64,000 bases of DNA from Chryseobacterium sp. Tr-659 (lineage in GTDB: Bacteria; Bacteroidota; Bacteroidia; Flavobacteriales; Weeksellaceae), in contig NZ_VWWP01000002.1 of the NCBI RefSeq assembly GCF_011752975.1, positions 1 through 64,000 of the forward strand. Direction: 5' to 3'. How positions within the stretch are numbered: position 1 is the first letter of the stretch; each line of letters starts with the position of its first letter. The notes under the pieces are model-generated. The model was not told the DNA's origin. It saw nothing but the letters and a program-made list of their open reading frames with translations, and made no database searches. This document shows positions 34,448-43,814 of this stretch, piece by piece. Made by a program: the position numbers and the translations under genes.

Positions 34448-37400
34448 ATGTCTAATAACAAAAGAATTTTCGTAGAAAAAAGAGGTATTTTCGATGTTGA
34501 AAGTCCAAAAATTTTTGATGAAGTAAAAGCGGTTGTTCCAGCCGTTCAAAGCGTGAAAGTATACAATGTATATGATATTTTCAATCTGAATGAGGGAGAA
34601 TTTGAAAAAGTGGTTAACAACACTTTCGTAGATCCGGTTACTGATATCTTACACACTGAAAACCCGGCAAAAAATATTCATTTCGGAATGGAGTTTTTAC
34701 CAGGCCAGTATGATCAGAGAGCAGACTCTGCCCAACAGTGTATCGCTTTGCTTACAGAAAATGAAAAATCAAAAGTAAGAAGTGGAAAACTGATCGAATT
34801 TGAAGGAGTTTCGGAAGGTGATTTGGCAAAAATCAAAGACCTTTTGATCAACAAAGTAGAATCTCAGGAAAAAGACCTATCAATTCTAAATATCCCTGCT
34901 GATGAAACACCCTCAAAAGTGATCATCCATGAAAATTTCATCAATTTTAATGATGCTGAACTGGAAAACTTCTATAATAACCACGGTTTTGCATTAGGAT
35001 TGGATGATCTGAAATTCATTCAGGAATACTTTAAAACCGAACAGAGAAATCCTACGGAAACCGAATTAAAAGTATTAGACACCTATTGGAGTGACCACTG
35101 CCGTCACACAACTTTCGAAACAGAGTTGTCAGACATCCAGTTTGAAGGTCAGTTTAAACATACATTGGAAACTATTTTCAATGACTATATCGAGAAAAGA
35201 AAATTCTTAGGCCGCGAGCTAAAGCCAATCTCTTTAATGGATTTAGCAACAGTATGTGGTAAATATTTCCATAAAACAGGGAATCTGGACAACCTTGTGA
35301 TTTCTGACGAAATTAATGCCTGTACCATTCAGATTGAAGCAGAATACGACGGTAAAAAGGAACCTTGGTATTTATTATTCAAAAATGAAACGCACAACCA
35401 CCCAACGGAAATTGAACCTTTCGGAGGAGCTTCAACATGTTTGGGAGGAGCCATCAGAGATCCTTTATCAGGAAGATCTTTTGTATTCCAGGCGATGAGG
35501 TTAACCGGTGCTGCAGACGTTTTAGAACCAGTAGACAAAACTTTACCTGGGAAATTACCTCAAAAAACCATCACCAAACAAGCAGCCAACGGATATTCAT
35601 CTTATGGTAACCAGATCGGTCTGGCAACAACAATGGTTTCCGAAATATATGATGAAGGCTATAAAGCAAAAAGAATGGAAGTTGGTTTCGTTACCGGAGC
35701 CGTTCCCGTGGATTGGGTGAGACGTGAAAAGCCTGCTAATGGTGATTCAATCATTATTCTAGGAGGAGCAACAGGTCGTGATGGAGTTGGAGGAGCAAGC
35801 GGAAGTTCAAAAGAACAGGATGAGACCTCTATCCACACGATGAGTTCAGAAGTTCAGAAAGGAAATGCCGTAGAAGAACGTAAAATTCAGAGATTATTCA
35901 GAAATCCTGAAGTAACGAAGCTGATCAAAAAATCAAATGACTTTGGAGCAGGAGGTGTTTCCGTAGCAATTGGTGAAATTGCAGATTCTTTAGAAGTGAA
36001 CCTTGATATCTTGCCATTAAAATATGAAGGATTAAACGGAACCGAGCTTGCTATTTCCGAATCTCAGGAAAGAATGGCGGTAGTAGTAGATCCTAAAGAT
36101 AAAGAACAGTTCATCAGATTCTGTGAAGCTGAAAACATTGTTGCCGTAGAAGTAGCCAAAGTAACAGATTCGGGAAGAATGCAGATGTTCTGGAAAGGAG
36201 ACAAAATTGTAGACCTTTCAAGAGCTTTCTTAGATACCAACGGATGTTCCAAGTCTCAGGAGGTAAAAATTACTCACCTTGAAGAAGTAAAAGAAGAAGT
36301 AAAAGCATTCACGGAAGAAAACTTCCTCACCATTTTAAAAGACAAAAACGTAGCATCCCAGAAAGGACTGCTGGAAATGTTCGATTCTTCAATTGGAGCT
36401 ACAACCGTAGCAATGCCTTTAGGAGGAAAGTATCAGCAGACACTAATGGAAGGAAGTGTTCAGACATTACCTGTACTGGGAGCAAAAGATATCAGAACCG
36501 TTTCTCTGGCAAGCTGGGGATTTGATGCAGAAATCTCAAAACAGAATTCTCTGTTGGGATCTTCTTACGCTGTAATTGAAAGTGTAGCGAAAATCGTTGC
36601 AATGGGAGGCGATTACAAAAATATCAGATTAAGCTTCCAGGAGTACTTCGAAAAACTAGGACAAAATCCTGAAAAATGGGGGAAACCATTGGCTTCACTT
36701 TTAGGAGCTTATGATGCACAGATTAAACTTGGTCTGGCCGCAATCGGAGGGAAAGATTCCATGAGTGGAACTTATCAGGATCTGAATGTTCCGCCAACCT
36801 TGATTTCTTTTGCATGTGCCAACGGAGATAAAGAAAATATTATCTCACCTGAACTAAAGACTGCAGGAAACAAACTGTATTTCTTCAATCATATTGCTCA
36901 GGAAAACGGGCTTCCAAACTATGATGCATTAAAAGAAGCTTTTGAATTCATTTTCGAAAACATCAAAGCAGGAAAAATCGTTTCTGTGAAAACAGTGAAA
37001 GAAGGAGGTCTGGCAGTAGCTTTAGCAAAAATGAGCTTCGGAAACAGATTAGGTGCCGAGATCAATGCTGATCAACATGTTTTATTATCGAAAAACATAG
37101 GAAGTTTAATCATTGAATCCAAAGACGAATTAAACGCTGCAGTTCTTCAGCTGATTGGAGAAGTAAAAGATTCAGGTATAGTAAAAATCAATGATCTTGA
37201 ATTCAATATCATAGACCTTGTTTCAGCGAATACCAATACATTCGAAAACCTTTTCCCTACAGTAGAAAAAGAAAAGATTACGGTTGAGATTGATGGAAAA
37301 CATAACTCAGTCAACCCAAGAAATATCATCATTAAAAAACACGGAATTGCACAGCCTAAGGTTTTTGCTCCGGTGTTCCCGGGAACCAACTGTGAGTATG

Positions 37401-38143
37401 ATACCTTAAACGCATTCCGCAAAGAAGGAGCTGTAGTAAGCAGTCTGCCTTTAATCAATATCAGCCACCAATTGCTGGATGAAAGTATCGATGCATGGGT
37501 AGAAGAGATCAGAACAGCTCAGATTCTGGCATTCTCAGGAGGTTTCTCCGCAGGTGATGAGCCGGATGGCTCTGCAAAATTCATTGTAAACGTTCTGAAA
37601 AACGAAAAAATGAGAAATGCAGTTCATGAGTTATTAGACAGAGATGGGATGATTATCGGTATCTGTAACGGATTCCAGGCTTTAGTTAAATCAGGATTAC
37701 TGCCGTACGGAAGAATTAAAGATCTGGATGAAAACTCTCCAACGCTTGCGCACAATGCTATCAGAAGACACATCTCTCAAATGGTTACCGTAAAAGTAGT
37801 GAACGATGAAAGTCCTTGGCTGAAAGGAATGAAAGGTCAAACATTCACCATTCCTATCTCTCACGGTGAAGGTCGTTTCATGGCTTCAGAAGAAGAGATT
37901 AAGAAACTTTACGAAAACGGACAGATTGCTACCCAATACATAGATTTTGATGGAAACATCGCTCATGGAATGCCATTCAATCCAAATAACTCATTATTCG
38001 GAATCGAAGGAATTACCAGCCCATGTGGAAAGATCTACGGAAGGATGGGACACCCTGAACGTTTTACGGATGGTCTTATGAAAAATATACCAACCGCGAA
38101 TTATCACAACATATTCAAAAACGGTGTTGAATACTTCAAATAA
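34448..38143 (+). CDS. purL: Phosphoribosylformylglycinamidine synthase (FGAM synthetase)
   Basis: The 1231-residue single-chain enzyme shows the full large-PurL layout. The FGAM synthetase AIRS core has TYWSDHCRHTTF (about residues 213-224), NETHNHPTEIEPFGGASTC (about 314-332) and the repeated AIRS-like half with GGKDSMSGTY. A C-terminal glutamine amidotransferase follows, with VFPGTNCEYDT and the catalytic Cys in GICNGFQALVKSGLLP, plus the His-Glu dyad in GHPER. It makes FGAM from FGAR, glutamine and ATP in purine synthesis. Its leader seems to have been split from its upstream region by the yhcG-type insertion. Confidence 0.97.
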   Translation: MSNNKRIFVEKRGIFDVESPKIFDEVKAVVPAVQSVKVYNVYDIFNLNEGEFEKVVNNTFVDPVTDILHTENPAKNIHFGMEFLPGQYDQRADSAQQCIALLTENEKSKVRSGKLIEFEGVSEGDLAKIKDLLINKVESQEKDLSILNIPADETPSKVIIHENFINFNDAELENFYNNHGFALGLDDLKFIQEYFKTEQRNPTETELKVLDTYWSDHCRHTTFETELSDIQFEGQFKHTLETIFNDYIEKRKFLGRELKPISLMDLATVCGKYFHKTGNLDNLVISDEINACTIQIEAEYDGKKEPWYLLFKNETHNHPTEIEPFGGASTCLGGAIRDPLSGRSFVFQAMRLTGAADVLEPVDKTLPGKLPQKTITKQAANGYSSYGNQIGLATTMVSEIYDEGYKAKRMEVGFVTGAVPVDWVRREKPANGDSIIILGGATGRDGVGGASGSSKEQDETSIHTMSSEVQKGNAVEERKIQRLFRNPEVTKLIKKSNDFGAGGVSVAIGEIADSLEVNLDILPLKYEGLNGTELAISESQERMAVVVDPKDKEQFIRFCEAENIVAVEVAKVTDSGRMQMFWKGDKIVDLSRAFLDTNGCSKSQEVKITHLEEVKEEVKAFTEENFLTILKDKNVASQKGLLEMFDSSIGATTVAMPLGGKYQQTLMEGSVQTLPVLGAKDIRTVSLASWGFDAEISKQNSLLGSSYAVIESVAKIVAMGGDYKNIRLSFQEYFEKLGQNPEKWGKPLASLLGAYDAQIKLGLAAIGGKDSMSGTYQDLNVPPTLISFACANGDKENIISPELKTAGNKLYFFNHIAQENGLPNYDALKEAFEFIFENIKAGKIVSVKTVKEGGLAVALAKMSFGNRLGAEINADQHVLLSKNIGSLIIESKDELNAAVLQLIGEVKDSGIVKINDLEFNIIDLVSANTNTFENLFPTVEKEKITVEIDGKHNSVNPRNIIIKKHGIAQPKVFAPVFPGTNCEYDTLNAFRKEGAVVSSLPLINISHQLLDESIDAWVEEIRTAQILAFSGGFSAGDEPDGSAKFIVNVLKNEKMRNAVHELLDRDGMIIGICNGFQALVKSGLLPYGRIKDLDENSPTLAHNAIRRHISQMVTVKVVNDESPWLKGMKGQTFTIPISHGEGRFMASEEEIKKLYENGQIATQYIDFDGNIAHGMPFNPNNSLFGIEGITSPCGKIYGRMGHPERFTDGLMKNIPTANYHNIFKNGVEYFK

Positions 38144-38156
38144 TAATAAAAGAAAA

Positions 38157-38537
38157 ATGATCGTCATCAATGGCGGTCATTTTTCATCTTTAGCCGGTTT
38201 TTATGAAGAAGTTTCCAATGTTTTGATGAAAGATGTGGATTGGAAAGTAGGAACCCTGGATGGGTTTGATGATATCCTCTACGGAGGATTCGGAGTATTC
38301 GAAGGCAAAGAAGAAATTGAAATCATCTGGAAAGAATCGCGCAAATCAAAAGAGGATCTGGGTTTTAAAACCACACAAGAATTCTACAAAAATAAAATCA
38401 GGCAAGGCAAACCTTTCAACATAGAATTGATTCAGCAGAAATTAGATGACTTGACAGAAGGAAAAGGACAGATCCTTTTTGAAATTCTGGTGGAAATTAT
38501 TGAGTCACATAGCAATATTAGATTGAAACTGGAGTAA
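38157..38537 (+). CDS. Barstar-like ribonuclease inhibitor family protein
   Basis: The start at 38157 gives MIVINGGHFSSLAGFYEEVS, which matches the opening strand and helix of barstar; an earlier in-frame start would overlap the end of purL. The 126-residue protein also has the family's FDDILYGGFG turn (about residues 39-48). Barstar inhibits the RNase barnase, but many homologues stand without a toxin. No RNase gene is next to it; it starts 13 bases after purL and probably shares its transcript. Confidence 0.8.
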   Translation: MIVINGGHFSSLAGFYEEVSNVLMKDVDWKVGTLDGFDDILYGGFGVFEGKEEIEIIWKESRKSKEDLGFKTTQEFYKNKIRQGKPFNIELIQQKLDDLTEGKGQILFEILVEIIESHSNIRLKLE

Positions 38538-38660
38538 TTTGGCGTTTTTTGATCAGTAGATTTGCGTTAAAAATCATACAAATTAAGTCATAATATATCC
38601 TTTAATAGTTTTTTCTTAATATTTTTACTAAACAAAACAAAAAATAACAAGAAGAATTGA

Positions 38661-39290
38661 ATGAAGAAAATTATGTATGGGCTGTTCTTCGGTGACAGCA
38701 TTACCTACGGGGAATATGACGGCGTTTTTGGAGGTTGGGTAGATATTCTGAAAAGATATGCCCTGCAGCAATTTCACGAAGGAAATGGAGATGAACTGAT
38801 CTTATTCAATCTCGGAATAGGAGGAGAAACCACAGAAGGATTGCTCAAAAGAATTCCCCACGAATTGGCTGCAAGAAATTCTGCCGATGGAAATATCGTT
38901 TTCTTAAGTTATGGAGCCAATGATCTGGCAATAAAAGACGGAATACAGATCGTAGATCCTGAAAAATTTAAAAATAATATAAAAACTGCTGTTATACATG
39001 CCAGAAATTTTTCCAATGAGATTTACCTGGTAAGCATTCTCCCTTTTTCTCAAAAAATAGATGGAGTAGTGGTGAGTTCAGGGAAAAAGAGAATCAACGA
39101 GGATGTTATTCTCTATAATCAGATTCTGAAAGACATTGCTGCCCAAGAATCACTGGTGTATATTGATTTCTATTCTGCTTTTTTAGAAGATAAAGAGATT
39201 TTACTATCTGCAGACGGTGTACATCCTAACGAAAAAGGCTATGGAATGATGGCCGAAATTGCAATACCAATTATTGAAAAATATTTATAA
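38661..39290 (+). CDS. SGNH/GDSL hydrolase
   Basis: The 209-residue protein has the four SGNH blocks: FFGDSITYGEYDG (block I, Ser about residue 12), LFNLGIGGETTEG (block II, Gly), SYGANDLAI (block III, Asn) and the C-terminal DGVHPNEKGYGMMAEI (block V, Asp and His). There is no signal peptide, so it acts in the cytoplasm as an esterase or thioesterase of the TesA-like type. Its stop overlaps the start of the gamma-glutamylcyclotransferase-like gene (TAATG), showing translational coupling. Confidence 0.9.
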   Translation: MKKIMYGLFFGDSITYGEYDGVFGGWVDILKRYALQQFHEGNGDELILFNLGIGGETTEGLLKRIPHELAARNSADGNIVFLSYGANDLAIKDGIQIVDPEKFKNNIKTAVIHARNFSNEIYLVSILPFSQKIDGVVVSSGKKRINEDVILYNQILKDIAAQESLVYIDFYSAFLEDKEILLSADGVHPNEKGYGMMAEIAIPIIEKYL

Positions 39291-39622
39291 TGACTCACTT
39301 ATTTTCTTATGGAACCCTGCAGAAAGAACAGGTTCAAATGGAAACCTTCGGAAGGCTTTTACATGGTGAAAAAGATGTTCTATCCGGATACAGACTTGAC
39401 ATGATAGAAATTACAGATGCAGAAGTGCTTAGAAAAAGCGGTCAGAAATACCATCCGGTACTGAATTTTTCAGGAAATGAAGAAGATGAGATAGAAGGGA
39501 TTCTTTTTGAAGTGACAGAAACCGAAATACTTCAGGCAGATGAATACGAAGTGGATGATTATAAAAGAATAGAAACAACTTTTAAATCCGGAAAAAAAGG
39601 ATTTATCTATATTGGAAAATAG
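39290..39622 (+). CDS. Gamma-glutamylcyclotransferase/AIG2-like protein
   Basis: The 110-residue protein begins with HLFSYGTLQKEQVQMETFG, the substrate-loop signature YGTL(R/Q) of the gamma-glutamylcyclotransferase-like fold. The conserved acidic residue is in LQADEYEVDDYKRIE (about residues 82-96). The family includes enzymes that release 5-oxoproline from gamma-glutamyl amines. It is coupled to the SGNH hydrolase by a one-base overlap. Confidence 0.88.
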   Translation: MTHLFSYGTLQKEQVQMETFGRLLHGEKDVLSGYRLDMIEITDAEVLRKSGQKYHPVLNFSGNEEDEIEGILFEVTETEILQADEYEVDDYKRIETTFKSGKKGFIYIGK

Positions 39623-39689
39623 TCATGCGGGTAAAGCGAAGCCATCTCAACAAACTTTACTATTCAAATTTACGAGACCAATTAGATTC

Positions 39690-39730
39690 GATAAGAGTGG
39701 GTTAAAACCCAATCCATTTAGCCAAAACTT
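39690..39730. repeat. Interspersed repeat, degenerate copy
   Basis: GATAAGAGTGGGTTAAAACC, then CAATCCATTTAGCCAAAAC. It matches the two-part element at 22745 and 59909, with the palindrome changed to GGGTTAAAACCC. Confidence 0.65.
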
Positions 39731-39824
39731 AAAAAAGTATATTGAATCAATTTTTTTTTATCTACTGACAGCCCCTTGTCATAACCTGCCTTTATCTTTG
39801 TTCTACAACAAAAAAATCAAAAAA

Positions 39825-40283
39825 ATGAATAACGTAAAAGTGGAACCTTTTAAGGTCATAGGAATTTCAGTAAGAACAACTAATGAAAATGAGCAGGCAG
39901 CAAAGGACATCCCTGTTTTATGGGAAAAAATGATCAAAGAAGATATTCAGAATAAAATTCCGAATAAGATTGACAATACCATTTATTCCATTTACACTGA
40001 TTATGAAAAAGACCATACAAAGCCTTATACAACTGTTTTAGGATGTAAAGTGGATAGTCTTGACCATATCCCGGACGGAATGGCCGGGTATTCATTTGAC
40101 GGGGGAAATTATATACAATTTACTACAAAAGGAGACCTCTCAAAAGGTTTGATCATTAATGAATGGCTGAAAATCTGGGAAATGGATCTGGGAAGAGTAT
40201 TCACCACCGATTTTGAAGTGTACGGAGAAAAAGCACAGAATCCTTCAGATGCAGAGGTCGATATTTTAATCGCTGTAAAATAA
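39825..40283 (+). CDS. GyrI-like/AraC effector-binding domain protein
   Basis: The ATG at 39825 gives a 152-residue protein that opens with VKVEPFKVIGISVRTTNENE, the first strand of the GyrI-like small-molecule binding fold (also found as the effector domain of Rob-type regulators). It continues with IPVLWEKMIKEDI and VYGEKAQNPSDAEVDILIAV, the closing strand. A longer frame beginning at 39612 would add about 71 residues of low-quality, repeat-derived sequence. It may bind hydrophobic compounds. It ends in a strong terminator. Confidence 0.85.
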   Translation: MNNVKVEPFKVIGISVRTTNENEQAAKDIPVLWEKMIKEDIQNKIPNKIDNTIYSIYTDYEKDHTKPYTTVLGCKVDSLDHIPDGMAGYSFDGGNYIQFTTKGDLSKGLIINEWLKIWEMDLGRVFTTDFEVYGEKAQNPSDAEVDILIAVK

Positions 40284-40300
40284 AATCCTGAAAATAACAA

Positions 40301-40335
40301 CAACCCTTATAGACTTAAAAAAGCTATAAGGGTTG
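40301..40335. terminator. Terminator between the GyrI-like gene and the convergent lipoprotein gene
   Basis: A perfect 12-bp stem CAACCCTTATAG / CTATAAGGGTTG with an 11-base loop. It lies between convergent genes and may serve both, although the T-runs are weak. Confidence 0.85.
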
Positions 40336-40348
40336 CTATTAAAACAAA

Positions 40349-40804
40349 TTACTTATATAAAAGATACTTTGTATAATCGTTAATTCCATCCCCGTTACTA
40401 TCCTCATTATTTGGAGCTAATAAAGTAAGTGTGTTGGAAGAAATTTCAAGAACTTTGACTGTATTATTTTCGATGGTAAGTTCCATACTGGCTGAAGAAT
40501 AAGTGTAGCTAAAAGTATTTTCAACTTTCTGACATCCTGAATTGACACTATTATAATCAATCAGATAATATTTACCATCATTTTTGAATTCATAAGTACT
40601 TTTTTTCTTACAATCATCAGGGGCATATTCCTTAATAACGGTTGCTTTATCTACTCCGGAAACTAAATATTCAGTTTGTATCTTCCATACTCCTACAACA
40701 TTCGTAGTGTTGTCGGGAAGATTGTTGATAGGTAAAGACTCATCATCTGTACTGCAGGATGAAAAGATGCCCGCTGCCAAAGCTGCTGCTAATAACTTCT
40801 TCAT
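40349..40804 (-). CDS. Lipocalin-like domain lipoprotein
   Basis: The 151-residue lipoprotein has a lipobox at FSSCS (Cys17) and then VVGVWKIQTEYLVSGVDKAT (about residues 36-55), the opening GxW strand of lipocalin-like DUF4923/DUF5004-type proteins of Bacteroidota. It continues with SFTYSYSSASMELTIENNTV-like strands. Surface or periplasmic binding is likely, of an unknown ligand. It stands alone on the minus strand. Confidence 0.75.
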   Translation of the reverse strand: MKKLLAAALAAGIFSSCSTDDESLPINNLPDNTTNVVGVWKIQTEYLVSGVDKATVIKEYAPDDCKKKSTYEFKNDGKYYLIDYNSVNSGCQKVENTFSYTYSSASMELTIENNTVKVLEISSNTLTLLAPNNEDSNGDGINDYTKYLLYK

Positions 40805-40891
40805 AAATTAAATTTCCGCGAACTTAATGAAAATTATTCATTGAAGTATACGAGCAAAAGGCAAAATCTGACAGATATTTTATGATGTTAA

Positions 40892-41248
40892 TCAGCTGAA
40901 AATATATTTTCGGTATACAAGAATTCCCACTGTTGCGGCTGCAATCGCCATCAATACCACAGCACCTGCTGCAATATCTTTAATAAAACCGATTCTCTTG
41001 TCAAAATCCGGTTGAATGATATCACATATCTTTTCAATGGCCGTATTGAAAATTTCGGCGCTCAGAACAGCAAATGAGACTATGAGAATAAGTGCTGTAT
41101 CCATGGCATTCAGCCTGAAATAAAAAATGAGAAATATATTGATAACAAAAGCCAAAAGCTCGATCTGGAAATTTCTTTCCGTTTTTATCATTACCCAAAC
41201 ACCTCTGAAAGCATTCAGAAAACTTTTATGGATAGGTGGCTTTTGCAT
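40892..41248 (-). CDS. dgkA: Diacylglycerol kinase family protein (DgkA type)
   Basis: The 118-residue protein has three membrane helices and the DgkA signature: FNTAIEKICDIIQPDFDKRIGFIKDIAAGAV spans about residues 66-97, with the conserved Glu and Asn on the first half and the Asp on KDIAAGAV. In Gram-negative bacteria DgkA phosphorylates diacylglycerol; related enzymes act on undecaprenol. Which lipid it uses here is not evident. It is a single gene read away from dnaN. Confidence 0.9.
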   Translation of the reverse strand: MQKPPIHKSFLNAFRGVWVMIKTERNFQIELLAFVINIFLIFYFRLNAMDTALILIVSFAVLSAEIFNTAIEKICDIIQPDFDKRIGFIKDIAAGAVVLMAIAAATVGILVYRKYIFS

Positions 41249-41480
41249 GATTTAAAAACTTTTCAGACAAAGATAGGTTTTGTATTTTGATTATAATTTT
41301 TTTCTGCTATATTTGAAATACAAGATTGAAAAACAAAAGAGGAGCGGTCTTCCTGCCATTATTTTATCAGAAATAAGAAAAGCAATGGAAATCTGAACGT
41401 AACATTCGGTGTAAAAACAAATTGATGATGTTTGTTAAAAACTCCTCCCGATTATTTTTTTCTTTGTTGTATGTATTTAT

Positions 41481-41488
41481 TATATTTG
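41481..41488 (+). promoter_or_regulatory. Candidate -7 box of dnaN
   Basis: TATATTTG fits TAnnTTTG and lies 22 bases before the dnaN ATG. Upstream TTG triplets sit 11 and 14 bases away rather than at 17-23. Confidence 0.45.
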
Positions 41489-41510
41489 TAGAAACTTATT
41501 TTATAAATCT

Positions 41511-42641
41511 ATGAAATTTATTATTTCAAGTGGTGAACTGCAGAAGGCTTTGCAAACTGTAAGTGGCGTAATATCAAGCTCTCAATCGAGACCGATTTTA
41601 GAAAACTATCTTTTTGAATTAGACGGAAATAATGTGACCATTACAGCATCTGACGGTGAGACGACTCTTGTTACTTCTCTGGAAGTAAAGTCTGATGACT
41701 CAGGTAAATTTGCTGTTCCTGCTAAAATTTTTCAGGATTTTATCAAGACCTATGGCGAACAGCCTTTAACATTTGTGGTAAAAGACAATGCGGAAGGAAC
41801 AGGAAGCCAGCTTGAGATTTTAGATGAAAAAGATAATTTCGCAGTAGCATTAGATAATGCTGATGACTATCCTGAGCTTCCGGAATTTGACGCTTCACAA
41901 AGTGTAACAATGCCGGCTGGAGTTTTGTCTGAAGCTTTAACCAATACATTATTCGCAACAAGTAATGATTCTCTTCGTCCGGTAATGACAGGGGTGCTTT
42001 TCCAGTTTGGAGAAAACGAAACCAACTTCGTTTCTACAGACTCCCACAGATTAGTGGTGTACAAAAGAGCAGACCTTATGAATGCCGAGCCAATGGAGTT
42101 TATCATGCCTAAAAAACCTTTGAATATTTTCAAAAATATCCTGGCAAGCTCCAATGAAGATGTGAAAATCGACTTCAATGAGAATATGGCTAAATTTACT
42201 TTTGATAAGCACATCTGGATCTGTAGACTGATTGATGGGAAATATCCTAACTATACAGCAGTAATTCCAAAAGAAAACCCAAATGTATTGACGATCAACA
42301 GAAACCTTTTGTTGGGAGCTATTAAGAGAGCCTCTATCATGTCAAACAAGTCTACCAACCAGGTAAGATTTAAGCTTTCCGGAAACATTCTTCATCTTCA
42401 TGCAGAAGACACAGAATATGCAAACAAAGCAGACATGCAGATTCCTTGTGATTACAACGGAGAAGATATCAATATCGGATTCAGTTCTAAATTCTTAACT
42501 GAAATGCTTACGATCTTAGGTTCTGATGATATCACAATGAAAATGTCTCAACCTAACAGACCAGGGATCATTGAACCTCTTGACGGTCTTGAAGAAAACG
42601 AAAACATCTTAATGTTATCAATGCCGGTAATCGGATTATAA
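41511..42641 (+). CDS. dnaN: DNA polymerase III subunit beta (sliding clamp)
   Basis: The 376-residue protein has the three-fold repeated clamp structure: an N-terminal domain with SGVISSSQSRPILENYLFEL (about residues 18-37), a middle domain with SVTMPAGVLSEALTNTLFAT, and a final domain that ends in MLSMPVIGL, matching the family's C-terminal LMPMRL region. The clamp ring holds the polymerase on DNA. No dnaA is next to it, which is usual in Bacteroidota. A strong terminator follows. Confidence 0.97.
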   Translation: MKFIISSGELQKALQTVSGVISSSQSRPILENYLFELDGNNVTITASDGETTLVTSLEVKSDDSGKFAVPAKIFQDFIKTYGEQPLTFVVKDNAEGTGSQLEILDEKDNFAVALDNADDYPELPEFDASQSVTMPAGVLSEALTNTLFATSNDSLRPVMTGVLFQFGENETNFVSTDSHRLVVYKRADLMNAEPMEFIMPKKPLNIFKNILASSNEDVKIDFNENMAKFTFDKHIWICRLIDGKYPNYTAVIPKENPNVLTINRNLLLGAIKRASIMSNKSTNQVRFKLSGNILHLHAEDTEYANKADMQIPCDYNGEDINIGFSSKFLTEMLTILGSDDITMKMSQPNRPGIIEPLDGLEENENILMLSMPVIGL

Positions 42642-42660
42642 GATTAACAATAAAATAAAT

Positions 42661-42684
42661 AAAAGCCGGAGTTTTCCGGCTTTT
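42661..42684 (+). terminator. Terminator after dnaN
   Basis: A perfect 10-bp stem AAAAGCCGGA / TCCGGCTTTT with loop GTTT, followed by ATTCTTT. Confidence 0.93.
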
Positions 42685-42783
42685 ATTCTTTATAGGAATT
42701 TCAAAACTGGTGAAATATTTCGAACCGTTTAAAACATTAATTTCACTAATTGTCTTCACAAACATCACAATTAGGAGTTGTAT

Positions 42784-42871
42784 AAATCGTACCATTTGTG
42801 TTTTAAAATCAGAACTTATTTCTCATCTGTATTTTAAATAAGCTTATAAAATTGTATCATTTGTCTTTAAA
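42784..42871. repeat. Two direct repeats upstream of the AraC gene, possible operator
   Basis: AAATCGTACCATTTGTGTTT (42784 onward, then TAAA) and AAATTGTATCATTTGTCTTT (42849 onward, then AAA) are near-identical, with starts 65 bases apart, about six helical turns. They lie 52-140 bases before the start of the AraC-type regulator and could be its own binding sites. Confidence 0.5.
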
Positions 42872-42922
42872 TAAGTTGATTTCAGATTTTTGCAGTAAAG
42901 CTTTTTTTAGCATCTTTAGATT

Positions 42923-43753
42923 ATGGAAATAAAAATACAGAATTATCATACTTCAGATCTTCTTTCAGATTTTTCCACTGAAAACTATAGTGTTGTATTA
43001 TGGAAAGGTTCTGGGATTTACTCTGTGGATGATATCAATTATTCCTATTACGGATACAATATTTTGTTCCTCTCTCCTTATCAGAAATTAAAGCTTGCTT
43101 CGGAGTCTGATGAAAATATCCATATCCTTTTCTTTCATGGAGATTTTTACTGCATAGAATATCATAAAGAAGAAGTAGCCTGCAACGGGCTTCTTTTCAA
43201 TAATATTTATCTGAATCCCGGGATAGAAATTACAAAAGAGAACTATGAATATATCCTTGAGCTTTTTAATCATATCAAAAAAGAAGAATCTGAAAAGCAT
43301 CAGTTCTCGGAATCGATCATCAAAACCTATATACAGCTGATTCTGGCCATTGGAAGTAAACAGAAAAGCAGTATTGAAAACAGTATGGCTTCTAACGATA
43401 AACTTCCGAATAAAAATGCTGCAGAATTTCAAAAACTACTGGAAGCACATTTTAAAAGTCAGAAGGAACTGTCATTTTACAGTGATAAGCTGAGTATAAC
43501 CAACAATGCGTTGAGTAAAGCAGTAAAAAAAGAATTTACCAAGACCCCAACGCAGCTTATTAATGAAAGAATTATTTTGGAATCTAAAAAATTATTGCAT
43601 TTGACATATCGTTCTGTGAAAGAAATTGCTTCGGAACTAGGATTTGCGGATGAATTTTATTTCAGCAGGTATTTCAAAAAATCAGTAGGCTGTTCGCCGA
43701 AAAAATACAGGGAAAAAGTAGGGATCTCTGTGGTGGCGAAAATATCCATGTAA
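42923..43753 (+). CDS. AraC family transcriptional regulator
   Basis: The 276-residue protein has a cupin-like N-terminal sensing half (about residues 1-130, with NYSYYGYNILFLSPYQKLKL) and a C-terminal AraC DNA-binding domain (about 170-270): a first helix-turn-helix around LSFYSDKLSITNNALSKAVK, then SVKEIASELGFADEFYFSRY, the second, and GCSPKKYREK. It stands 61 bases before an RclC-like membrane protein gene, a pairing also seen with the reactive-chlorine regulator RclR. Direct repeats upstream may be operators. Target control is inferred from position. Confidence 0.92.
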   Translation: MEIKIQNYHTSDLLSDFSTENYSVVLWKGSGIYSVDDINYSYYGYNILFLSPYQKLKLASESDENIHILFFHGDFYCIEYHKEEVACNGLLFNNIYLNPGIEITKENYEYILELFNHIKKEESEKHQFSESIIKTYIQLILAIGSKQKSSIENSMASNDKLPNKNAAEFQKLLEAHFKSQKELSFYSDKLSITNNALSKAVKKEFTKTPTQLINERIILESKKLLHLTYRSVKEIASELGFADEFYFSRYFKKSVGCSPKKYREKVGISVVAKISM

Positions 43754-43792
43754 TGTCCTCAAATATCTATGGTAAGGCTTCATGCATGTGAA

Positions 43793-43800
43793 TACTTTTG
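43793..43800 (+). promoter_or_regulatory. Candidate -7 box of the RclC-like gene
   Basis: TACTTTTG matches TAnnTTTG, 14 bases before the ATG at 43815. It lies downstream of an alternative ATG at 43782 and so supports the later start. Confidence 0.45.
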
Positions 43801-43814
43801 TAAAAAATAAACAT

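Noticed and set aside
42568..42795. Minus-strand open frame over the dnaN end
   Set aside because: It crosses the dnaN terminator in antisense and matches nothing recognisable.
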